From positions 682,001-746,000 of the forward strand of contig VNKQ01000002.1 in NCBI GenBank assembly GCA_016508695.1: DNA of 64,000 nt, in the 5' to 3' direction. The stretch is from Hyphodiscus hymeniophilus (lineage: Eukaryota > Ascomycota > Leotiomycetes > Helotiales > Hyphodiscaceae). A program made the translations under genes and the position numbers. Numbering within the stretch: position 1 is the stretch's first letter; the number at the start of each line of letters is the position of its first letter. The notes beneath the pieces are model-generated. The model was not told the origin of the DNA. It ran no database searches and worked only from the letters and a program-made list of their open reading frames with translations. Below, in pieces: positions 1 through 10,007 of the stretch.

Positions 1-175
1 CATTGGCCACGGCTTCAGCTTCCTCCTCTCTTGTCGCACCCCTTAGATGCAACACAGCTTGTATTTGTCGAGGCTCGGTTGTGGTGATGCTTGGTGCGGG
101 CTCGACCTGGACTTGCGCTTGCGCAGCGCGTGTGCGTGTTCCACGCGGTGTGGAGGAGCGGGATATTGTTGCCAT
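1..175 (-). CDS. N-terminus of probable type-1 phosphatase regulator (Ypi1/PPP1R11-like), cut by window edge
   Basis: An ATG at 173-175 on the minus strand opens a frame of 58 complete codons that runs off the left end. The peptide starts MATISRSSTPRG and is rich in Ala, Gln and Thr. It then reads QAVLHLRGATREEE. A VLxLRGA segment after a low-complexity N-terminus is what fungal Ypi1 proteins have just before their conserved phosphatase-binding core, and the core itself would lie outside the window. Ypi1/inhibitor-3 proteins bind and regulate the nuclear phosphatase Glc7/PP1. The identification rests on one short motif, so it is tentative. It is supported by the absence of stops up to the edge. 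Confidence 0.45.
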   Translation of the reverse strand, partial: MATISRSSTPRGTRTRAAQAQVQVEPAPSITTTEPRQIQAVLHLRGATREEEAEAVAN

Positions 176-609
176 CTTATCTCACACTTGTTGCTAGGAA
201 CCAGGGGAAGTATCGTGATCGGGGGTGTTGAGCCTGGAGGCGAGGCTGAAGGTTGAATGAAGGTAGATCGACCTGGATTCGTAATCAAAGAGAGGCGTGC
301 TTATTGCGCAGGAGGGAATTTGAGTGGCCGAGTGATGAAGGAAGTTGCAATCATAGGGACTGCGGAAGTTTTAGCGGCAACCCTCGTGGAGGAGTAATAT
401 GTTTGCTTTAAGGTTGGCTGTTACAGTAGATTTCGTTGCCCCAGTCACGTCACTTTGCGATTCTCTCCGCGTTTAATCGCTTAAAGTTGCTCAGGTGATT
501 CCTCGATTGGCGATGATCATGAGGTGAGGTTTGAAGCATTGGAAAGATATAGCCGTTCGATGTACGTTAACTCATATCACTATGCAGCATCTATCATCGC
601 TAAGAAGTC
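176..609. other. intergenic, upstream of the Ypi1-like gene and downstream of the GPI protein gene
   Basis: No reading frame here looks coding. It holds the 5' flank of the leftward gene at the window edge and the 3' flank of the leftward GPI-protein gene. I saw no RNA gene or repeat. Confidence 0.5.
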
Positions 610-2200
610 TTATGCAAGAAAGAAGATCCCCAAAATTGACCCAACAAATGCAAACATCCTCCTAACCTCAAGCCGTCCTCCATCGCTTGCGGCCTCTTTA
701 GGAGAAACAGCTGTACTAGTAGCACCCACTAAAGAACAACTCGCAGTCCCACATGCATATCCAGAAGGACAGCAATTCCCACCTAAACTCGCAGCACATG
801 TAGACCAACCGGACGCACAATTGCCCGTCGGATTCGCAGTCGTTGCTGCCGTTCCGACTGGAACAACTATTGTTACTCCGGAACTGACGATGGTGGTAGA
901 CGACGTTGCAGGACAGGAAGTCGTATCACAGTTACGTCCAGTCCGACAGCAACCTCCAGCGTAGTAAGCTTCACAGGCGTAGAATCCAACAGGGCAAGTG
1001 GTGGCTGCAGGTGAAGAAGAGCTGTCCGTCGTTATGCTTCCTGTTGGCCGAACGGGACCCACACCTGTAGCTGTAGATGTAGTTGTTGGGTCTATCGAGG
1101 TCGAGGGTGTGCTTTGGGAAGAAAGAGGGCTGCAGGAAGAACTCGAAGCACACGCGTAGCCATCTCCACAGCATCCTCCCCCAGACCCACCGGGCAAGCA
1201 TGAAAACTTGTTGAGCATGCCAGTGTAGTTTGGAGGCCGGTATATGAGTTCGAGTTCGAGCTTGAGCTTACGCTCGTTGATTCTGTTGCTGATGTCGTAA
1301 CCACAGTGGTTGCTGTAACTGGCGTCACAATTGTAATCACAGTCAAACCTGTAGAAGCTGGCCCTTTAGAAGTAGAAGTAACCAAGGCCGTGGACATAGA
1401 AGTGGCATTCAAAACACCTGCGAAGTGTTAGTATTCTGCTCCGACTGTGGAAAGGAAATAGAAGACTTGCAGCCAACTCCAGCACAAACATAACCAGGTA
1501 TGCAGCAGCCTCCTCCAGAATAGCCACCTTGATTGTTGTCTGGACAAGCTGTATTCGGCGCATCACAGGTTGTAATCGTTCCTCCACAACTACCTCCACT
1601 CGGACAGCATCCCACAGGCCCCAATCCCGTATCTGTGATCTGGAAACAAGTCTCATCTGTAGCACAACAACTATTCGGGTATCCAATAGTAGAGCAACTC
1701 GTAGTCCCTGTTGGACACGAGAACTGTCTGCTCTGAAGTTTTGCCAACGCCCTCGCAGAATCCTGTCCTCGAGCTCTCAGATCCGGACCGAGGTTGTGTT
1801 CTGTGTGCAATGCAAAGACCGGCCGGTAGGGTATAGGTATTGAAGTGTTTGCCAATAGCAGTGCTTCCATCTTTTCGTCTCTTCTTCGTAAAGCTGGCCC
1901 TATAGTGAGCATGGGCGTTTGAGCTTGTGGTAGATTTCCCCCAAATTGCCAGTATTCCATAAAGAATTTCTCTCCCTCATCATCACTCATTTTCAATACC
2001 CCAACCGGTCTTTTCTCGTCTCCACTTGCAACTTCCACATCTCGACATGTGGATTCGCCGGTCCAACGTAGCTTGGACAGCAGACTGAACGGCCACCGTC
2101 CGACAGCTTTCTCATTATGTGCATACGACGTTTCCGAGTGTGAAGCTATGATGATGAGGATCGAAGCCGGCAGGCTCAAGATTTTCGAATCGAACCGCAT
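610..2200 (-). CDS. cysteine-rich GPI-anchored cell-surface protein, with a 1-nt frameshift
   Basis: Secreted wall or membrane-anchored protein of unknown function. I chose the ATG at 2198-2200 because it starts a signal peptide (MRFDSKILSLPASILIIIAS) and the codons upstream of it do not. An acidic stretch follows, then four cysteine modules of the form C-x6-C-x7-CC-xxGxxC-x4/5-C separated by Ser/Thr-rich linkers. A hydrophobic tail (FAFVGSILGIFFLA) fits a GPI signal. One intron, 1418-1470, has GC-AG ends (GCAAGT donor) and preserves a cysteine codon. The third module is split between two frames at the C-run 1188-1192. One extra base restores the whole module, giving about 512 aa. A predictor would probably hide this with a false intron at 1207-1271 (GTAAGC...AAG). 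Either the base is missing from the assembly or the gene is broken. Confidence 0.75.
1188..1192 (-). other. probable missing base in C/G run of the GPI protein gene
   Basis: Upstream of this five-base run the frame reads CSTSFHACPVGLGG. Downstream, another frame reads GGGCCGDGYACASSSSC. Supplying one G joins them into a module that aligns cysteine for cysteine with the module that begins CASGWSTC further downstream. The run therefore probably has six bases in the working gene. Confidence 0.75.
1418..1470 (-). other. GC-AG intron in the GPI protein gene
   Basis: Read on the minus strand this 53 nt intron starts GCAAGT and ends TACTAACACTTCGCAG. Splicing joins T to GT and so recreates the cysteine codon of the second module in the correct phase. 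No GT donor nearby gives the right phase without losing that module's conserved cysteine. Confidence 0.7.
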
Positions 2201-2727
2201 TACATTGACGAATGTGGACGCTGGGGCATTTGAAGTCTTGAAGTCGTGACGAGGCTGTTCCCAAGCCTGGTGTGAGCCCAATGCGATCAGAGCAAATGCT
2301 ACTGAGACTGCCTATCACAAAAGATATTATGTGAAGTTCGCGCAAATTCTCGCCATGTTTGAAAGATCTGTTTAAATTCTGGAGATTTTTGGGTGAGCCG
2401 GAGGTCAAGAGCTGGGTGGCTGGGATTACGCAAAGCAAGATTTTGAGACTTGATTAATGAGAGGCCGGGAGGGCTTGCTCGAAATCGTACCACAATTTAC
2501 TTTCCTTAAACTGTTCCTCTCCTGGATAGAATACCTAGATGTCTTGGGGAGATACTCCAGGAAACAAAGACTGAAATATGTAGAATAGGGAACTTGGATC
2601 CTTGCAATAAGTGATACTCTAAGAGTCAGCCTCATCACGTGACATCGTGTCAAACCATTGTCCGCACAAGTCCCTCTTTGCGTATGCTCCTTCAGTTAAG
2701 CTGCATACACCATGTAAAGCAATTAAA
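2201..2727. promoter_or_regulatory. divergent promoter region between GPI protein gene and atl1; TCACGTGA at 2635-2642
   Basis: The two flanking genes are transcribed away from each other, so this 527 nt region must hold both promoters. A perfect palindromic E-box-like octamer TCACGTGA lies about 86 nt before the atl1 start. Such sites bind Cbf1-type bHLH factors in fungi, but use here is inferred. Confidence 0.35.
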
Positions 2728-3308
2728 ATGCCCCGAACAGAGGAAGCTGAAGCTTTCTTTCACGCCGTTTACAGCGCTATTCAGGAGATACCCTACGGCA
2801 AAGTAACGAGCTATGGCCATATCGCGAGATTGATAGGAACGCGTGAGTTTGAAACCTGAAAAGATTTCGTATTCCTTACTTCCTACTCCTCCTCAAAATC
2901 TAATCACAGGCCCATACAGCACAGCGGCCCCGTCAAGTAGGAGTATGCCTCAAACACCTCTCCGCCGACCCATCATTCACCTTCCACAACGGCAATGTTC
3001 CCTGGCAGCGCGTAATCAACTCTAAAGGCGGTATATCACCCAGGTAAGCAACTTGCTCCTCTGGACTTCATCTCTCAAACTTTCCTCTCCCAAATACAAC
3101 TTCAATCTAAACCAAATTACGCAGAGGCCATCCTTCAGGAGCGGCCACCCAAGCCACTGTCCTCCGTGGCGAAGGCGTCACTGTCTCTAGAAACGCAATG
3201 GGCGAGTACTCGGTAGATTTCTCGGAATTTGGATGGTTTCCTCGCCAGCTTCCAAGTCACGTTGCCGAGGGGTTGGATCCGTTCATCGACTCGGACGGAG
3301 ATGAATAG
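2728..3308 (+). CDS. atl1: alkyltransferase-like protein Atl1 (MGMT fold, no acceptor cysteine)
   Basis: DNA-damage sensor that binds O6-alkylguanine and hands it to nucleotide excision repair without repairing it itself. Three exons (2728-2842, 2920-3043, 3125-3308) give 140 aa. The start reads MPRTEEAEAFFHAVYSAIQE, followed by IPYGKVTSYGHIARLIGTPQRPRQVG split by intron 1. This is the helix-turn-helix and arginine-finger region of the family. The active-site motif that is PCHR in true methyltransferases is PWQR here (NVPWQRVINSKGGIS). This is the hallmark of ATL proteins, so alkyl transfer is not expected. The C-terminus is acidic (DPFIDSDGDE). Intron 1 has two possible acceptors; only the one at 2919 keeps the frame. 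Length is normal for a fungal ATL. Confidence 0.9.
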
Positions 3309-4057
3309 GATGATAGCCGGCAAAACTCTTAGAGATACGGAATGTGCCATGGGCCGTGAGAGGGTATGCAGAAGGAATATATGTGCCTGCAGATTTGGGG
3401 GCGGGGGATCATTGGACCCATTCGTAGTCATGAATCATCTCCCATCATTTCTTACCTGGATAAATGAAAGAGCTGCAAAGTGTATAAGTGGAAGGGTGGT
3501 GTTTATAGACCTAATGCTATGATAAAGAGCAATAGCGGAATAAAGCCTGTATAAAGGCCAGACCACCCCTCTCCACAAATCCTCCCATGAATCTCTCGAG
3601 CCCCCTAGTCTCGCTGCTTTTCGATCAGCTTCGCCACTGCATATACCTCGATCTGAAGAGACTCGAGCAATGTGATGGTCCCTCCCTTCCTCCCAAGACT
3701 GAGTTTTGGAGTGCGAAATGTCCAATCTTGTTGATAGCAGCTATCGAGACGTTCGTATACCTTATCTGCCGGGACAGAGACCGGGTAGTTTCCTTGGAAG
3801 CTGCACGGATTGATGCGCACAGATAAGCAAGTTTTAATACCACTGAATCTGATCGAGAAGTGTTGCTGGCACGTCACGATCCGATCACTGGCTAACGTTG
3901 ATCCCAAAGCCAAGCCTGAGGATCCAAAACCTATGCAACCACTAAATATAGCAAGTAACAACTGATACTACGAGTTAAGGTTGTTGCGATGCTTTCAATG
4001 CGTATGATGCTAATGCATCGGCGCCATGTTATGAGATGATACCGGCATGGGAATCGC
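3309..4057. other. intergenic, no convincing gene
   Basis: Convergent 3' flanks of atl1 and pbp1. A 118-codon open frame on the minus strand (3605-3961) has no ATG and no recognisable domain. I see no repeat or RNA gene. Confidence 0.4.
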
Positions 4058-7015
4058 TCATTTCAACTCGTCGCCACCCTCTGCTCGTGCCTGCGGTCCA
4101 GTAGGTATCAGATTGCTCGGTGGACCATTAGGGTGCTGATTGTGCTGCTGAAAGTTCTTATTGTGATTGCCGTTCGGATGGTTGTTTCGTTGGGGGCCGA
4201 ATTGATGCATTTGTTGAGGGCTCGTCCCAAATTGATTCGGGCCATTGTAACCCCGCATAGGCACTAGACCATCGTCAGTCACAAAACCATTGCATTTGAA
4301 GAGTATGCTTACTCTGTCCAGGGGCTTGTTGCTGCGCAAAATTTGGCGTCACCATACCGTATTGGGGGCCTGGGCTCATGCCAGGACCCATACCATATAC
4401 CTGCTGTTGATGACCTTGTTGCGATCCTTGGCTCATCATCATTGGCGCAGCGTTTCGTCCGGGACTTGGGTATCCATTGACCGGCATGACAGGAGGGCCA
4501 TTGGCAGGCGGCATGAAATGGCCTTGTCCTGGAGGATACATCATCTGAGGACCAGGAGCCATTCCTTGAGCTGCCATAAAACCTCCGTTTGCTGGGTTTG
4601 GCATCATCATTGCGGGTCCCATCTGTGGCTGAGGCATGAATTGGTGACTCTGAGACAAAGAGCGATACTGCTGCATTTGCGGCGCTCCACCTCCTTGATA
4701 TGGTATCATTTGTGGATTATATGCCATTTGAGCGGGCTGACCCATTGGGGACTGGAATGCTGCCATTGGCATGTTCTGAAGTCGTGGTGATGAATAAGAT
4801 TGCGCAGAATGTGACGGCATCATTCGATGATCATCAGCGCCGTTGAAAGGAACGTTTGGACCATGATTATGCTGATTGCCATGAATATTCATTTGTGGTT
4901 GCCGAGGAGATTGTCTTGGCCCCATGTTGTGAACGCCCTGTTGCAGGTGGAACGGCAACTGATGCTGATGTGGTACCTGAGGAACCGCACTGGTAGGATT
5001 TTGTGGAGACATAGGTTGGTTGGGGAAAGGAGTCATATCGAAGAGTTTGGCGTAGGTCAAATGCATCGTAGAAGTCGGCTTCTCATCCTGTGCGACCTGT
5101 CGCCATGTTGGCAGGGTATCATAAGCAGGTCTGATGCCGCCAGTGGCTTCCCAATTCTTTCCTGGCCCTGGCTTCAGGTTCTTGATAAAATCCAATGTGC
5201 CAAACTTATCCTTCGTAGACGGTCGCTCAGAATCGGGGATGGGTGCACGTCGGAGAAGTGATCGTTTGACGGGCGGAGCAGGCTGATCAGTAAGGGTGGT
5301 AGCAGAGCGAGGGCTAGAACCAGTGCTTGGGTTGCCACCGGGATTGAAACTAGCGGCATGGGCGCTGGGTCGGAACTCGCTGCTGTTGGGGTTCAGTCGA
5401 GCGCCTTGCGCACTGGCAACGCCGCTTGATCGACGGGAGAAGTTGGGATCATGAGAGGGGCCAGTGGGAGGCAGCTTGGTTTCCTGGACGGGAATAGGGT
5501 TCAAGGGCTGATTCTGCTTAGTCTGCTCCATGTTTCTCAAACGACTGCCCAGATTGCCTGGCGGTTGCCGGTTCTGTTGAGAAATTGGCTGTTGAGACTG
5601 AGGTCTGTCGGTTCGGAAAGGTTGTGAATTGTATTGACCCTGATGACTGATTCCCTGGTTGCGGTTCGTGTTCTGGCGATTGGGAGCAGTTGCGGGTGAC
5701 GTGCCAGAAGTACTATGCGTGGCAGGAGCGGCCCGCGGCGTGGGTTTCGCATCTGCCAATGGTGCAATGGGCTTAACAGCTTCAGATGGGTTAACCTTAG
5801 CTTCTTCCGCGTTGCGCTTAGCTTTCTCTTGGATCTCCTTCTGCTTTGCTGGATCCTTCGCAATGATTGAAACGAGATCTGATGGGACCGGTGTGTGGAG
5901 CTTGAAGCTATCGGCAAACTTCTTGAGATCGTTGAGCTTGATCTCTTTATCGTTCCTCGCCTTTGCCGACCGGAGCTGGTCAACATTCTTTCTCTGTTGG
6001 GTGGCAAAACTCTTGAATGCGATTGTGACATCCTTCTCGACCGTTGCAGTGGCATTGGGTGCAGCTTCAGCTCTGACAGTTGGAGACGCCGTACGGCTGC
6101 TGAAAGATGGGGTGTTGGATGCAGTGGCCTTCGTCTCGGGAGTCGCAGCAGTGAAGCTCGACGTAGCGGTCATAGGAGGAGTTGCAACTTCTGGCTTGGG
6201 AGCCGGCGATGGGTTGACTTTGCTCTTCTCAGCAGTGACTTTCTCAGGACGGGCTAGCTGTGAGGATATGATTGCTGGGTCAACAGGCGCTCCTTTAACG
6301 GTTGTTTGTCCAGTTGGAGGTCGCCTGGCTGGAGGCGTGTATTTGTTGCCAGTGTTGGAGGACGTCAAAGGAGGAAAGTCTTGTTGTCTGCGCACACCAC
6401 TGTATCTAGTTCATGTCAGTAGTGGACGTAGAAAGCAGTGTCTGGATCTTACTTGTCTTCCTCATCAACACCATCTTCGCCTCCAATATTATCTTGTACA
6501 CGCTCCTCTGCCACATGGGAGTTGAAAGCAGCCTTGTTCATGATCTCTTTTGCTTTTCTGTCAGCATCCGCCAGTCTTTGCTTATGTTGAGGGTGGTTCT
6601 TGTCGATAGATGTTGTGTAGATATTCTCATCATAATCAGTCTTGAGACCGAATCGACGTTCGTTTTCTGCAAATTGATCCCATGTACCACCACCGGCAGA
6701 TGATCTCATGCTGCCCGATTCCAGCGAACCATCAAGATCTGCCGGTCCATCCGGTTGCCATCTTTGGAGTGTGCGGCCCTCGCCTTGATTTCTAGCACCT
6801 GAAATCACAGTATCTGTTCTAAAGGAGCTCGCATTACCTGTGAGAGTTAGCAGAGCTCTCCGACTTCCAAGGGGTTGTGGCTCACCATTTTGCGATCTTC
6901 CATCACTCTTGCCTGCTCCACCTGCAGTGTTGTCCTTTCGTTGATACGACATATTGGATTGATCTCTGTACTTGGTACCGTTTGACATGTCGTTCGGCTT
7001 CTTTCCTTGCACCAT
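4058..7015 (-). CDS. pbp1: ataxin-2/Pbp1 homologue with LsmAD and PAM2 motifs, apparently without the Lsm domain
   Basis: Poly(A)-binding-protein partner acting in mRNA polyadenylation, translation control and stress granules. Four exons (7015-6886, 6837-6453, 6405-4313, 4263-4058) give about 937 aa. The LsmAD domain lies near residues 92-150 (GTWDQFAENERRFGLKTDYD, ending in DGVDEEDKYSGVRR). A PAM2 motif (LNPNSSEFRPSA) lies near residue 510 and should bind the MLLE domain of Pab1. The rest is a long Pro/Gln/Asn/Met-rich low-complexity tail, as usual. The oddity is the N-terminus: only 44 residues (MVQGKKPNDMSNG...KSDGRSQN) precede the conserved FRTDTVISG segment. In relatives an Lsm domain lies between these two points; here there is just a 48 nt intron. 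The family call is secure; the missing domain is an inference. Confidence 0.88.
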
Positions 7016-10007
7016 ATTCGAGATTACAGTCGTCTACCTTTATTGGTGTCGACGTCTTTGAGGAATCAACAGTCAATTCAATAGACTGAAATCTACTTAA
7101 ATGAAAATGAAAGATTAGCGCTCTGATTAATAAGTCAAGTTGTATATGGGCGATCTGAGCGCTTTATGGTCCAGGCTGCGTGACTTGCACGCGCATAGTA
7201 ATCGCAATATGTGTCTGGGGTGTAAAAGCTCCCCCAAATGATGAAGTTGGTGAGCTCACCTCTTGATTGAGATATCAGATCGACTACCCGATTGTGGATC
7301 GCCGCACGATATGTTGAGGATTCGTTGTGACTGTTTCGTGCGAAACGAGGTGGATATGTCCTTGATCACACTTTCCACAATCTGCCAGGAACACCAAAGT
7401 CAGCATAATGTGCGCAAGGCTAATTGGCAGGCATCGATATGTCTTGTTGCATTGATGCAGATGGTGAAAGCTTCAGAAGCTTTCAAAGCTTGAGGTCCAA
7501 CCCACAATGTGTCAAAAAAGAGGGCTGGGGAAGTGTCTTACCTCGCTCGGACAGATTGCAATCTGAAAATTGATACAGAGCCTCCTCGACGTCCCCTCGG
7601 GCAGTCACCGGTGTCGTACAAGCAGATCGACCCGTATCTGCTGGATTGTATTGTCGTGTATGTGGCAGGTCCGGGTGAGTAGGTTGGTTGTGATCGAAAT
7701 GCGTCGAGAGCCCAAGCGAAGTCGAAGCTCCGACCTCAAAAAATAAAGCGCTGTGAGAATGCAAAGAACAACACAAGACTAGGTACGACTTGACACTCTC
7801 GGGCCCATCAACCTCCTGGGTGTGAGGAGAGTCGATGATGGAGGGGAGATGGGAAGGGGAAGAAGGGAGAATCGTCAATGACTACAGACAGAACTATCGT
7901 GGAGTGGAAACCAAGAGGCTTGGGCTAAGTCGAAGCGTGACGGATCCTTGTTGCGGGCGCTTACTCCATCGGGCCAAGGCGATCAAAGAGTTCGGGCTGG
8001 ATTCAAATTTGGAAGTGAACAAAAGACAGCGAAGTGAGATGATGTCGAGATCTATGAGAAGAGAATGTACAGCAGCGGCGTCTGCGAGCCAGATGTCAGG
8101 AGGGATTTCATGGGGTCCAGTCTATACCTTAGCTAGGTAGGTAGTCGGCGGAATTGAACGAAATGCTTCCTTTGACTTTCTTGCGGTGCAGTGCAGGTAC
8201 GAAAACAAGCCTCCCCCAATAAATCAATAGCATAACACGCACACAATTGTCTCTCACATTATCACAAAGTGCGAAACTCACCCAGCTCCGTCGACCTTCA
8301 CAAGTAGGCGTAGATATATGGATATCCACTTGGGATAACAGCGCTCTTGAGACACAAACGCTAAATACTAGGGGAAAGGAACAACAATAATTCGCTCCAA
8401 GGCGCATTCCTTTGTTCAATTCAAGAATTCTTTCGAATACTCTCCCGCTCAGATCAAAGCACGCTTCCGGAAAGAAAAGAATTCAGAGACAGAATCGGCA
8501 GGAACAGCGGCTGATTGCTTCTGACAAACCAATCATTAGATATGATAGACACATCCAACCAATCAGCATACAGTGGGGTATTCGTTTGATTTTCCTCCCT
8601 TCGGAGATTTTAAGATCGAGGTCTGCATAGGCTTCTGAGATATATACCTAGCTTTCAATAGCCTCTCAAGTTACAAGAAGGAATTGGAAGCTGAATTGTT
8701 ATATTGTGCAACAAAACGTCCCAGTATGTACCAACCTAGGGTAATGCTGCCATAAGTCCCGTGTCCAGATCCTTGAGTAACGGGCCATTTTGAAACACTT
8801 CCAACAGAGGGGATGGGAATTGGAATGCTTCTTTTTGGTGAAGCTCATTATCTAAGGAGCTCATACAGGATAAGTGACTAGGATTCCAACCCTTCTCCGC
8901 CTTTGTATTTCAGTCGTTCATGATAAGCTCACTTTTTCATAAACACATTCCAAACCACCATGTTACGTGATATTAGTCCAGCCGCTACGATTGGTGAAAT
9001 TCGTAGATTCTAAATCAAAGCCGAAGCAAACTGGCGAAACTGTTAAAAGGTAAAACCTGTACAAGAAACCGAAAATTCGTGTTTGGAGTGCTGTTCTGTA
9101 CTCTCGAAAGGCGTCCGCTCAGTACTTCAAAACTCACGTCGGATTCGTGTGACTCGGTAGATGTAAAAGATCTAGTTGTGCCCATGTCTGATTGCCGCGA
9201 GAGGATCTAATTGATTCTTGAATGTTTCCATTGAATGCTCTTGGCATATTGACCACATTATCTGATTGAAAAATGGATCTACTTGGAGATCGATGTTCCG
9301 AAACTTGGCTGCAATCTGGAAGCGTGGAGACCCATACACTTTCACATAGTATTGAACTGTCATTCGTGGTATTGCTGACGCTTGCTCTGCTTGAGATCCT
9401 CAAGAAACTCTCTTCTGCATCCTGGACCCCCGGAGGATTCGGAGGAGAGGAAGCCGAAGATACTGGTAGTATTCGATCAGTAGTTGAAATTGCGACTTCT
9501 CCAACTGCTACCCGCCAATCTCTGAACTCAGAACTCAGCTCGAGACGATCATTCGACGATAGGGATGAAGGTTGGAAACTCGTCGCCAGTATTGAAATAG
9601 CATATAGTGACCAGAGATTGTCTTATCACTCGGCAACACTTCTTTTTGGTGAGTACACGGAATTGATGATGCGATTTATTGATATACAAGTTCTAAACAA
9701 CAACTTGCTGTTCTAAAATCTGGAAGACGGCGGCATTCATCTCTTCTCCTGGCTCCGAAATTCCTGCAGGTGGCGGGTGGCAAGCGGCAGTTGGCATATA
9801 TCGTTCAGGTAATATGCGATGTACATAGAGAAACAGAGATCGATGACCAGGCGGTTCAGAATGGCAGTAAACAAAGACTGACTGTGGAATACTCGCTTTT
9901 GCCTTATTCCAGCCTTAACTCCATACTTTGATTCTCCCCACCTTTGCCCCATTTGTTTCATATACACGGAATATTGTGCCTCCGACACCGACGCTAACCA
10001 CGACAAG
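7016..10007. other. 3 kb divergent intergenic region between pbp1 and bud6
   Basis: No convincing gene. On the minus strand a good donor (AG|GTGAGC near 7250-7260) could belong to an intron in the pbp1 5' leader. An ATG-initiated 147-codon frame at 9273-9716 (+) has one hydrophobic stretch but no recognisable domain. Smaller frames overlap on both strands. I found no RNA gene. Confidence 0.4.
9273..9716 (+). CDS. unrecognised 147-codon ORF, doubtful
   Basis: Starts with ATG. The product begins MDLLGDRCSETWLQSGSVET, has a hydrophobic segment (LSFVVLLTLALLEILKKL), then a Ser/Glu/Arg-rich region. I recognise no family. Frames on the opposite strand overlap its 5' half. It could be a small orphan gene or chance. 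Confidence 0.2.
   Translation: MDLLGDRCSETWLQSGSVETHTLSHSIELSFVVLLTLALLEILKKLSSASWTPGGFGGEEAEDTGSIRSVVEIATSPTATRQSLNSELSSRRSFDDRDEGWKLVASIEIAYSDQRLSYHSATLLFGEYTELMMRFIDIQVLNNNLLF

Noticed and set aside
1207..1271. Possible 65 nt intron (GTAAGC...AAG) in the GPI protein gene
   Set aside because: It is in phase, but it would remove the first part of a cysteine module that aligns perfectly with its neighbour. A lost G in the run at 1188-1192 explains the data better.
3605..3961. 118-codon minus-strand frame with fairly protein-like composition
   Set aside because: It opens with TTG and has no ATG, no recognisable domain, and overlaps other frames. Not enough to call a gene.
5659..6525. 288-codon plus-strand frame
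   Set aside because: It is the antisense shadow of the large pbp1 exon, whose LsmAD and PAM2 motifs prove the minus strand is coding.
8970..9060. Local resemblance to a small-subunit rRNA segment (GGTGAAATTCGTAGATTC)
   Set aside because: The likeness is limited to about 18 nt with no continuing rRNA sequence on either side, so it is probably chance and not an rRNA or organelle insertion.
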